Assembly (NCBI RefSeq): GCF_002352765.1 | Contig: NZ_KZ293963.1 | Location: 2,254,368-2,318,367, forward strand | DNA: 64,000 nt | From: Alteribacter populi | GTDB taxonomy: Bacteria; Bacillota; Bacilli; Bacillales; Salisediminibacteriaceae | Direction of reading: 5' to 3' | Part shown: positions 17,963 to 25,164 of the stretch, in pieces | Layout of the letters: each line of letters opens with the position of its first letter | How positions within the stretch are numbered: position 1 is the stretch's first letter | Notes under the pieces: generated by a model | What the model was told of the DNA's origin: nothing | Databases searched by the model: none | The model's input: the letters and a program-made list of their open reading frames with translations, nothing else | Position numbers and translations under genes: made by a program

Positions 17963-19885
17963 ATGTGTGGATTTGTAGCAATGTTTTCAAATAACCAGGA
18001 ACAATTGAACGAGTTCCCTTTAGAAAAAATGACGAATTCGATTACACACCGCGGCCCGGATGACTGTGGCTATTTCCAACATCCATACGTTCGTTTTGGG
18101 TTTCGCCGTTTAAGTATCATTGATTTGGAAAACGGTCATCAACCAATGCAGTATGATAATGATCGTTATACGATCGTATTTAATGGAGAAATTTACAATG
18201 CTCCCGAGCTTCGTAAATCTCTAATAGAAGAAGGCTTAGAATTCGATACCTATTCTGATACTGAAGTCATTCTTGCAATCTTCCGCCAAAAAGGGAAAAA
18301 AGGGTTTTCTCTCCTGAGAGGCATGTTTGCTTTTTTAATTTGGGACCGCGAAAACGAAACATTAACCGGAGCCCGAGATCCATTTGGGATTAAACCTTTT
18401 TTCTATAAAAAAGACAGAGATTCTTTTCTTTTTGCTTCAGAGAAAAAGAGTTTGCTAAATACAAGAGGCCAGCGACCAGAGAGCCATAACGAGATTGTCG
18501 ATGCATACTTGACATTTCAATTTGCTCCTGAGCCTTATACAACGACTACGTCCATTTGGAAAGTTCCACCCGGTCACATGATTGAAGTAAAATCGGACGG
18601 TGATTTGCAGGTAGATTCTTATTGGAAGCCTAACTTTAAACCGGATCCGATGCTAAGTGCCAAAAAGGCGCCCGAAGGTTCAAAAGCAAAAGTTCAAGCT
18701 AAAATACGTTCAGCGATTGAAGAATCAGTTGCTCTGCACTTACGCAGTGACGTACCTGTATCTACCTTTTTGTCAGGTGGGATTGATTCAACTGCCATTA
18801 CAGCGTTAACGAAACAACACAAACCAGACCTTAAATCGTTCACCGCTGAGTTTGTTGATTACGGATATAGCGAGGCCGATGTGGCTCGGAAAACTGCTGA
18901 CAAGTTAGGCATTGACCACAACGTCGTCACCATATCAGTCGATCAAGTGATGGAAGCTTTACCTAAAATCATCTGGCATATGGACGAACCCATTGCAGAC
19001 CCAGCAGCGATTCCTCTTTACTTTGTGGCTGAAGAAACCAGTAAACACTCTAAAGTTGTGCTATCAGGAGAAGGTGCTGATGAGCTCTTTGGCGGCTATA
19101 ACATTTATCGTGAGCCACATTCTTTACGGATGTTCGATTACCTTCCTGTCTGTGTTAAACGTCAGCTGAAGTTGTTCGCTTCTCGTCTACCACAAGGAAT
19201 TAAAGGTCGAAGCTTTTTGCTAAGAGGCTGTACACCACTTGAAGAGCGTTTTGTAGGAAATGCTCGAATTTTTGACCCTGAAGAAACTTCGCAATTTTTA
19301 CGAGAAAGAGGTGGAGAAACAGCGTTAGCTTACACGAAACCTTTGTACGACTTTGCAAAACGTCAAGGGTGGGATCCTGTCACAACAATGCAATATGTTG
19401 ATATGCACACATGGCTTCGCGGCGACATTCTCACCAAAGCAGATAAAATGACAATGGCTCATTCCCTAGAACTCCGAGTGCCATTTTTGGATACAGGAGT
19501 TTTTGATCCCGCTTCAACTCTGCCAATGTCAGCAAAAGTAAATCGTAAACAGACCAAAGTCTGGATGCGAGAAGCACTTTCCGATTTAGTCCCCGATCAT
19601 GTTGTCGAAAGGAAAAAGCTCGGTTTTCCAGTGCCTATTCGCCACTGGCTCAAAGACGAAATGTACGACTGGGCAAAAAATATTCTTTCTCAAATCGATG
19701 AAACAAAAGTTGTGTTTGATCAAAAAGCATCATTACAGCTACTAGAAGATCATCGTAATGGAAAAGCCGACTATTCAAGAAAGATCTGGACTATACTCAC
19801 CTATATCCTGTGGCATAAACAGTTTATCGAAAGTACACACCGTCTGCGAACAATCGAAAACGATCGATTAAAAGATATCATTTAA
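17963..19885 (+). CDS. asnB: Asparagine synthase, glutamine-hydrolysing (AsnB type)
   Basis: Class B synthetase that amidates aspartate (or, as reported for B. subtilis AsnB, wall meso-diaminopimelate) using glutamine and ATP. Cys2 of MCGFVAMF is the N-terminal amidotransferase nucleophile; RRLSIIDLENGHQP and FNGEIYN are glutaminase motifs. The synthetase half has the PP-loop SGGIDSTAI, SGEGADELFGGYNIYREP and KKLGFPVPIRHWL. 640 residues versus 632 for B. subtilis AsnB, with close similarity across its length. GAAGGAG lies 12 nt upstream. It is the first plus-strand gene and begins the accessory block. A REP pair follows immediately. Confidence 0.95.
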   Translation: MCGFVAMFSNNQEQLNEFPLEKMTNSITHRGPDDCGYFQHPYVRFGFRRLSIIDLENGHQPMQYDNDRYTIVFNGEIYNAPELRKSLIEEGLEFDTYSDTEVILAIFRQKGKKGFSLLRGMFAFLIWDRENETLTGARDPFGIKPFFYKKDRDSFLFASEKKSLLNTRGQRPESHNEIVDAYLTFQFAPEPYTTTTSIWKVPPGHMIEVKSDGDLQVDSYWKPNFKPDPMLSAKKAPEGSKAKVQAKIRSAIEESVALHLRSDVPVSTFLSGGIDSTAITALTKQHKPDLKSFTAEFVDYGYSEADVARKTADKLGIDHNVVTISVDQVMEALPKIIWHMDEPIADPAAIPLYFVAEETSKHSKVVLSGEGADELFGGYNIYREPHSLRMFDYLPVCVKRQLKLFASRLPQGIKGRSFLLRGCTPLEERFVGNARIFDPEETSQFLRERGGETALAYTKPLYDFAKRQGWDPVTTMQYVDMHTWLRGDILTKADKMTMAHSLELRVPFLDTGVFDPASTLPMSAKVNRKQTKVWMREALSDLVPDHVVERKKLGFPVPIRHWLKDEMYDWAKNILSQIDETKVVFDQKASLQLLEDHRNGKADYSRKIWTILTYILWHKQFIESTHRLRTIENDRLKDII

Positions 19886-19910
19886 CACAGGATGTCAATA
19901 GATTTCCTAA

Positions 19911-19959
19911 AATTGTGCGGGGACAATTGTGCGGGGACAGTCCCCGCACAATTTTGTGC
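19911..19959. repeat. REP-like palindrome with duplicated left arm
   Basis: AATTGTGCGGGGAC is present twice in tandem, then GTCCCCGCACAATTTTGTG. The duplication of just the left arm suggests slippage or partial insertion. It lies 25 bases after asnB. Confidence 0.8.
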
Positions 19960-20337
19960 CAAAAACTTTTTTCTGAAAATTTTAATTTTATCCTTGCAAT
20001 TTTATCCATTTACTTTTACAATATGACTTAAGAACGATACAAAACAACAATATTCGTCTTAATTATCGTTCAAAGGTCCCTTTCAATCCTCTATTTTCAC
20101 CAAGTGTTCACTATTGTTAACCCACCAAGAATTACTCGCACATACTGAAAGTTCCCTGCATTTCTCACCTTTGTTTCCACGTAAAAACCAATAAACTCCA
20201 TTGATCAGTTTTATTAATCAAGAGCTTCCTCGTTCTTGATTGAAACTGAGTAACTTATTGCTACCTCAATCTCCTACAAGAGGTTCATAGCTTTACATAA
20301 ATACCCACTCACTTGCAATAAGTTCATGAATGTTTAT

Positions 20338-20429
20338 GTGTGAATTCGGATCAAGGCTGCTTTTCAACTACTCAATACTGCGTTTTGACAAAACAGACTT
20401 TTTTTTGGCCTTTTTTCCCGAATTCACAC
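20338..20429. repeat. 12-bp inverted repeat upstream of the transposase
   Basis: GTGTGAATTCGG (20338-20349) and CCGAATTCACAC (20418-20429) are exact complements separated by 68 bases. They lie 230 bases before the RAYT start. They could be a transposase-recognised structure or a remnant element end. Confidence 0.55.
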
Positions 20430-20470
20430 GCTTCCTCTCTTTTTACTCACTTTTCCCCCTTTTTATCACA

Positions 20471-20536
20471 AAACTTTAAGTATGCTCTAGACAAACTTTA
20501 AGTACGCCCTAGGCAAACTTCAAGTTTCACCTGACC
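20471..20536 (+). repeat. Three tandem 22-base repeats before the RAYT
   Basis: Units start at 20471, 20493 and 20515 with AAACTTTAAGTATGC, AAACTTTAAGTACGC and AAACTTCAAGT. Units 1 and 2 differ at only about four positions; unit 3 is weaker. Two helical turns of spacing suggests a multi-site protein-binding region controlling the transposase promoter. The rest of 19960-20640 shows no gene. Confidence 0.6.
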
Positions 20537-20662
20537 ATACTTCTCATACTTCACTTCACTACTTAAAGTACTAAGCACTTGTCCATCATATATCGTTCAC
20601 AAAAGGAAACATCCATGTCCACTAAAATCTAATCAAATGGAAATCCAAAGGAGTGTATTGAA

Positions 20663-21370
20663 ATGACAAGAAAACGACGTCAATGGTTCCCGGGAGCGAT
20701 GTACCATATTGTTTGCAGAGGAAATCGGAAGACGGATTTATTTCTGGAAAGGCGTGACTATATGAAATACCTTTCCCTTTTAGATAACGCCTTTCATTAT
20801 TCAAATTTCTATCTACATGCTTTTTGTTTAATGACTAACCACCTTCACCTATTAATTGGAACAAAAGAGGACCCCCCAGGTAAAGTTATGCATTCCGTAA
20901 ACACGATGTATGCCAGCTACTTCAATAAAAAATATGAACTTAGTGGTCACGTTTTCCAAGATCGTTATTTTGCTAGTCCAATCTCTTCGTCCTTTGCATT
21001 AATGAAAGTGAGTGCGTACATTCATAACAATCCTCGCGAAGCCTTTCTTACAGAACATCCCGAAGATTACCCTTGGAGCAGCTATTATGCTTACATTCTA
21101 TCGAACGATCTACCGACCACGATCGTCAAGGAAAAACAGACAAGAAAACTGAACTATGAAAACAGAGAATACATCGCTACACGAGCACCACCTAACTACC
21201 AGGAAGACCCTACTTTGCCCGAAGCTTATTACAAGATCGGAAACCTTCCCCTCGCTTTTTCAAAAGAAAAGCTTACTTCACTTTTTCCAGTCCCTAGTCA
21301 TATACATTACAAAAAATATGTCGAAAGAGAATGGAATTTATCCTGCCTAGTAAAAGAAGATAAAAAATAA
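20663..21370 (+). CDS. REP-associated tyrosine transposase (RAYT, Y1_Tnp)
   Basis: Single-strand DNA nuclease of the HUH/Y1 superfamily related to IS200/IS605 TnpA. RAYTs are single-copy, resident proteins that cut and mobilise REP palindromes. The 235-residue protein starts MTRKRRQWFPGAMYHIVCRGN, typical of the family. The HUH motif is NHLHLL (His60, His62), and the probable catalytic Tyr is Tyr119 in SAYIHNNPREA. GHVFQDRYFASP is also a family motif. RBS AAAGGAG about 11 nt upstream. No flanking inverted or target-site repeats mark it as an IS copy. At least ten REP-like palindromes lie within 20 kb, its likely substrates. An ssb-like gene follows after 16 bases. Confidence 0.93.
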   Translation: MTRKRRQWFPGAMYHIVCRGNRKTDLFLERRDYMKYLSLLDNAFHYSNFYLHAFCLMTNHLHLLIGTKEDPPGKVMHSVNTMYASYFNKKYELSGHVFQDRYFASPISSSFALMKVSAYIHNNPREAFLTEHPEDYPWSSYYAYILSNDLPTTIVKEKQTRKLNYENREYIATRAPPNYQEDPTLPEAYYKIGNLPLAFSKEKLTSLFPVPSHIHYKKYVEREWNLSCLVKEDKK

Positions 21371-21386
21371 GAGGAGTGTAAAGCCA

Positions 21387-21746
21387 TTGTTAAATCAAGT
21401 GAACTTAGTCGGCAGACTTGTAAAAGATCCGGAACTTTTGTATACAAAGGATGGTGTAGCCTTATCAAAATTCTCTGTGGCAGTCCAACGAAATTACAAA
21501 AACCAAAAAGGCGAGTACGACACAGACTTTATCCCTTGCACACTTTGGAAGAGGAGTGCCGAAAGACTGGCTACTTATTGCGGAAAGGGCTCAATGATTA
21601 GTGTCAATGGCCGCTTGCAAACGAGAATCTACGAAAACCAAGAACAAAAGCGTATATTCACTATGGATATGATAGCCGAGGGTGTCTCCTTTTTACAGGT
21701 AAAACCCCCTAACGCTTCTGCGCTCCAAGAGACTGGTCAAAAATGA
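21387..21746 (+). CDS. Single-stranded DNA-binding protein, short SsbB-like
   Basis: 119-residue OB-fold SSB: MLNQVNLVGRLVKDPELLYTKDGVALSKFSVAV, then YDTDFIPCTLWKRSAERLATYCGKGSMISVNGRLQTR. It ends ALQETGQK, without the acidic DDDIPF tip that recruits partners in the housekeeping SSB. The size and tail match competence-type SsbB (YwpH). Start is TTG with GAGGAG 10 nt upstream, only 16 bases after the RAYT stop, so they are probably co-transcribed. SsbB protects incoming ssDNA during transformation. Here it could instead, or also, bind the ssDNA intermediates of RAYT activity. Confidence 0.92.
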   Translation: MLNQVNLVGRLVKDPELLYTKDGVALSKFSVAVQRNYKNQKGEYDTDFIPCTLWKRSAERLATYCGKGSMISVNGRLQTRIYENQEQKRIFTMDMIAEGVSFLQVKPPNASALQETGQK

Positions 21747-21781
21747 TCACGCCACAACCTACAATAAAGGAGAGATCGTCA

Positions 21782-22033
21782 GTGACTGAAAAAGATCTTT
21801 TAAAAGTAATTGTCCACAAGTTAGCACAAATCGAAAACCAAATGGTATGTAAAAAAGATATGAACCTTTTAAACAATGCCATGTCTGAAGCTATTGAACA
21901 AATGACATTTTTACAGGAAGATATTGTAGAATTAAAATCAAGCGTTGAAGTCAAACATATTGAAAACATTAATTCAGATGAAGTTATCCTCCATTCCTTT
22001 ATGGAGTGGGCACACCACACTCCATCTCGCTAA
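21782..22033 (+). CDS. Small coiled-coil protein downstream of ssb, unknown
   Basis: The reading frame opens at an ATG overlapping the ssb stop (21743), but the GTG at 21782 has a much better AAAGGAG site 9 nt upstream, giving 83 residues. The sequence VTEKDLLKVIVHKLAQIENQM continues into an amphipathic Leu/Ile/Glu-rich helix (NNAMSEAIEQMTFLQEDIVEL), so a dimeric coiled coil is likely. No cysteines in metal patterns, no signal or membrane segment. I do not recognise a family. It is the last gene before a good terminator, making a three-gene unit with the RAYT and SSB. Confidence 0.65.
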   Translation: MTEKDLLKVIVHKLAQIENQMVCKKDMNLLNNAMSEAIEQMTFLQEDIVELKSSVEVKHIENINSDEVILHSFMEWAHHTPSR

Positions 22034-22080
22034 CTTCCATTCCTCAAAATTAACACCTAATATCCACCCCTTCACCTATA

Positions 22081-22137
22081 CCAGCAATGATACTCGAGTG
22101 ACTCACCCCACTCTAGACATTGCTGGTTTTTATTTTT
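22081..22137 (+). terminator. Terminator of the RAYT-ssb unit
   Basis: CCAGCAATG/CATTGCTGG, a perfect 9-bp stem, followed by TTTTTATTTTTT on the plus strand, 48 bases after the small coiled-coil gene. Confidence 0.85.
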
Positions 22138-22228
22138 TATGAGTATGTCATTAGCTCAGAAATCATTCATATGAGAAGCATATTATACTTCCGTAGAAGT
22201 GTCGTGGTGTCTTCGTCTTTATAAGTAA

Positions 22229-22413
22229 GGCTGTTTTCTAAAAGATTGTTGTTCTTGACACAAAATATATAAACTGCGACATAGAAGTAGATTGATTTCC
22301 GCTCCGGACAGTCGCTTTCCGCGTAAAGCGTAGTGTATTTCCGAAGCGGTAGGTGATGTCGCAGTTTATTTCAGCTGCGAAGATTAAAAGCAACAATACA
22401 TACGAAAAGAGCC
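22229..22413. repeat. MITE-like repeat family B, copy 2
   Basis: Starts GGCTGTTTTCTAAAAGATTG and ends CAACAATACATACGAAAAGA, imperfect inverted ends shared with 15639-15870. Inside is a 12-bp inverted repeat AAACTGCGACAT/ATGTCGCAGTTT (22271-22282, 22356-22367) around a GCTTTCCGCG piece reminiscent of repeat C at 44158. Sequence up to 22640 is otherwise non-coding. Confidence 0.6.
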
Positions 22414-22657
22414 ATAATTAAAAGTGAAATATTAAACTTGGCTGATGCCTTCATAATTCTGAGCAAAGGGGATATTCATTTTATTTTTTAAAAAAGGCCG
22501 ATCGTGAAATGTATCTAGTCAAGATGTCGAAACAATAGTCGTTTACACCTACTTAAATACTTTTAACAGAAAACCTTTTACCCAATTTTCTGAATATTGT
22601 TGAAGTTAAGACACTTACTTGATAGGCTAGTTTTTAATTCAAGGGGGGAGAAATGAT

Positions 22658-23782
22658 ATGAATTTAAAAAGACTATTAATGGTGGCGTTAGGAGTACTTT
22701 TAGTTTTTAGTTTGTTATTAGGAGATCCAAGAGGTTACGCACAAGGAAAGCTTGAGTTCCAGGAATACTTGATCGGCTTTAACGGAAACACAAACGATCG
22801 CTTAGTTGAAAATGCAGGTGGTGAAGTGAAGCACGAGTTCAAATATATGAACGTCCTACATGTTAGCCTTCCAGAGCAAGCAGCTGTTGCACTCCAAAAA
22901 AACCCTAATGTTGACTTTATTGAGGAAAATGGTGAGGTTCAAGCATATGGACAAACGGTTCCCTATGGCATCGACCATATTAATGCCACATCCGTTCAAG
23001 AGCGTGATGAAAATACTGGACAAGGTGTGGAAGTAGCTATCCTTGATTCAGGCATTGCTCCACATGAAGATTTAAATATTGCAGATGGAGCTAGTTTTAT
23101 TGATAGTGAACCAAGCTACTACGACTACAATGGACACGGAACTCACGTAGCTGGAACTGTTGCCGCACTTGATAACAATGTAGGAGTGCTAGGTGCAGCC
23201 CCGGATGTAGACCTATATGCTGTAAAAGTTCTTGGTGCTGATGGGAGCGGTTCTTTCGCTTCCATTATTCAAGGCATCGAGTGGGCAGTCGACAACAACA
23301 TGGACGTAGTAAACATGAGTTTAGGTGCAAGTAGAGGTTCGAATGCACTTGAACAGGCAGTCGATCAAGCTTATGAACATGGGGTTTTACTCGTTGCAGC
23401 AGCAGGAAACTCCGGAACACAGGGTCGTCGTGACACAATGGGGTACCCTGCGAAGTACGATTCTGTCATGGCAGTCGGTGCTGTTGACGAAGATAACCAG
23501 CGCGCTTCATTTTCCAGTGTAGGAAACGCCCTTGAAGTAATGGCACCAGGTGTAAGTGTGTATAGCACCTATTTAGACAATAGCTATGCATCATTAAACG
23601 GTACATCTATGGCTTCCCCACACGTTGCAGGAGCTGCAGCTCTAATCATCGCTCATGATCCAAGTTACTCTCATAGTGATGTTCGAGCGTTGTTAAACGA
23701 TACCGCAACCCCTCTCGGCAGTGACAGCTTCTTTTACGGAAATGGAGTCATCGACGTATTAGCCGCCATTGATTCCCAATAA
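22658..23782 (+). CDS. Extracellular alkaline serine protease (subtilisin, S8A)
   Basis: Secreted endoprotease scavenging protein nitrogen and carbon. Signal peptide about 1-29, an I9 propeptide (LEFQEYLIGFNGNTND... to about residue 95), and the mature domain from about QAYGQTVPYGIDHI, which resembles the AQSVPWGI start of high-alkaline subtilisins. Catalytic residues Asp130 (AILDSGI), His160 (NGHGTHVAGT) and Ser317 (NGTSMASPH), with oxyanion Asn251. 374 residues, a normal prepro-subtilisin length. AAGGGGGGAG lies 6 nt upstream. Single-gene unit with a strong terminator. The exact subtilisin subtype cannot be decided here. Confidence 0.96.
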   Translation: MNLKRLLMVALGVLLVFSLLLGDPRGYAQGKLEFQEYLIGFNGNTNDRLVENAGGEVKHEFKYMNVLHVSLPEQAAVALQKNPNVDFIEENGEVQAYGQTVPYGIDHINATSVQERDENTGQGVEVAILDSGIAPHEDLNIADGASFIDSEPSYYDYNGHGTHVAGTVAALDNNVGVLGAAPDVDLYAVKVLGADGSGSFASIIQGIEWAVDNNMDVVNMSLGASRGSNALEQAVDQAYEHGVLLVAAAGNSGTQGRRDTMGYPAKYDSVMAVGAVDEDNQRASFSSVGNALEVMAPGVSVYSTYLDNSYASLNGTSMASPHVAGAAALIIAHDPSYSHSDVRALLNDTATPLGSDSFFYGNGVIDVLAAIDSQ

Positions 23783-23817
23783 TAACCGAAACTGGAACCA
23801 ATGTTTTTAAAATGAGC

Positions 23818-23847
23818 AAATCCCCCTTCCTATGAGGAGGGGGATTT
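23818..23847. terminator. Bidirectional terminator between subtilisin and manA
   Basis: AAATCCCCCT/AGGGGGATTT stem at 35 bases past the plus-strand protease and about 40 past the minus-strand manA stop; A and T runs flank both sides, so it can serve both genes. Confidence 0.8.
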
Positions 23848-23852
23848 AATTT

Positions 23853-23890
23853 GTTCACAAAATCGTGCGGGGACAGTCCCCGTAACTTTT
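23853..23890. repeat. REP-like palindrome before the manA 3' end
   Basis: TTCACAAAATCGTGCGGGGA then CAGTCCCCGTAACTTTT: intact core, right outer arm diverged. It abuts the manA stop codon. Confidence 0.8.
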
Positions 23891-24839
23891 ATTTGGTTGT
23901 GTGCGATACAGTCATTGTCATTTTTCCACGAATCGTGAAGCTATCCACGGTACTCGGTACAATGAAGTGTTGACCTTTTTCCAATTTGTGAATGACACCT
24001 TCTACAATGATTTCTCCTTGGCCATCAACCACACTCATCAGTAGGTATTGATCAACCTTGTAAGAAGCTTCGCCTGCGATATCCCAGCGATAAACGGTAA
24101 AGTAGTTTTCTTCAATTAATTTTTTAATCATCAAATCGCCGTTGGTCCATTCATTCTGCTCAGGGAGTGCATCTTTGTGGGGCACCATCGAGCAAGCAAT
24201 GGAATCATCAATATGAAGCTCACGGGGATTGCCACGATCATCGGTTCGACCATAATCGTAAAAACGATACGTAATATCAGAACTCTGCTGAATTTCTAAA
24301 ATCATAATGCCTTTTCCAATGGCATGGACTGTGCCACTTGGAACATAGTAAAAATCACCTTTTTGTACTGGCACGTCACGGAATAGCTCGCCCCAACGCT
24401 CAGCATCCACCATTTTAGTTAGTTCATCCCGAGAATTGGCATGGTGTCCTAACACAAGCTTTGCACCTGGTTCGTGATCTAGAATGTACCAACACTCTGT
24501 CTTTCCCAATGCATACCCTTCATGCTTTTTCGCATATTCATCATCCGGATGAACTTGTACAGATAGATCATCTTGAGCATCAATAATTTTCACAAGAAGC
24601 GGGAACTCTTCTCCTGGTTCATGATTAAAAAGCTCACGGTTCTCATTCCATAGTTGACGAAGTGTTTTCCCTTTGAATACACCGTTGGCAACTATATTTG
24701 TCCCATTTTCATGGCCGGAGATCCCCCAACATTCGCCCGTGCTGTTAGAAGGAATCTCATAGTCGAATTGGGACCTGAGCCCACTCCCTCCCCAAATCTT
24801 TTCTTTAAATACAGGTTCTAAAAATAAAATACCTTTCAA
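23889..24839 (-). CDS. manA: Mannose-6-phosphate isomerase, class I
   Basis: Interconverts mannose-6-P and fructose-6-P; a zinc enzyme of the cupin superfamily. Conserved stretches: EPVFKEKIWGGSGL, DAQDDLSVQVHPDDEYAKKHEG (metal site), GKTECWYILDHEPGA and YVPSGTVHAIGKG. 316 residues, the usual Bacillus length. It starts at TTG with GGGAGG 8 nt upstream. Divergent from the amylase gene; two cre-like sites lie in the shared 325-base region, so CcpA control of one or both is likely. Confidence 0.95.
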   Translation of the reverse strand: MKGILFLEPVFKEKIWGGSGLRSQFDYEIPSNSTGECWGISGHENGTNIVANGVFKGKTLRQLWNENRELFNHEPGEEFPLLVKIIDAQDDLSVQVHPDDEYAKKHEGYALGKTECWYILDHEPGAKLVLGHHANSRDELTKMVDAERWGELFRDVPVQKGDFYYVPSGTVHAIGKGIMILEIQQSSDITYRFYDYGRTDDRGNPRELHIDDSIACSMVPHKDALPEQNEWTNGDLMIKKLIEENYFTVYRWDIAGEASYKVDQYLLMSVVDGQGEIIVEGVIHKLEKGQHFIVPSTVDSFTIRGKMTMTVSHTTK

Positions 24840-24883
24840 TTGTCAAACCTCCCAAGTTATGTAGTAACGCTTCACATCACAAA

Positions 24884-24898
24884 TGGACACGCTTACAT
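24884..24898 (-). promoter_or_regulatory. cre-like site near manA
   Basis: Minus strand ATGTAAGCGTGTCCA matches the CcpA cre consensus WTGNAARCGNWWWCA at 13 of 15 positions. It lies 45 bases upstream of the manA start, compatible with repression. Confidence 0.5.
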
Positions 24899-24945
24899 GC
24901 CCATGCTATACTAATTTAAAAATTAATGAATGAACATCAGCAAAA

Positions 24946-24960
24946 ATGCAAACGTTTGCA
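24946..24960. promoter_or_regulatory. Palindromic cre/LacI-type operator
   Basis: ATGCAAACGTTTGCA contains a perfect 14-base palindrome and fits cre at 14 of 15 positions. It is about 105 bases before manA and 205 before the amylase. A dedicated LacI-family sugar repressor could bind it as well as CcpA. Confidence 0.7.
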
Positions 24961-25112
24961 CCAACTCTCTATTTCCGGCTACTAACCCTAATAGAAAAAC
25001 GCATGATCGACGAATACAAGTAATATAAGGCCCATGAAAAAATACAAAGACCCACCGTTAAAAAAGAAAAAGAACACTTTTATTGTATAACTTCACACTC
25101 TGTCAATCAACG

Positions 25113-25146
25113 ATCGGGGACTGTCCCCGCACAATTTTGTGTAAAA
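25113..25146. repeat. REP-like element in the amylase leader
   Basis: CGGGGACTGTCCCCGCACAA followed by TTTTGTGTAAAATT. It ends only a few bases before the GAGGAGG ribosome site of the amylase at 25151, so the hairpin would form right at the ribosome landing site. Confidence 0.75.
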
Positions 25147-25164
25147 TTATGAGGAGGTTACTTC

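Noticed and set aside
20471..20536. CRISPR array
   Set aside because: The repeats are adjacent without spacers and only three imperfect units exist; no cas genes are in the window.
20663..21370. IS200/IS605 insertion sequence
   Set aside because: The N-terminal WFPGAMYHIVCRGN and the SAYIHNNP motifs are RAYT type, there is no TnpB, and no element ends surround the gene.
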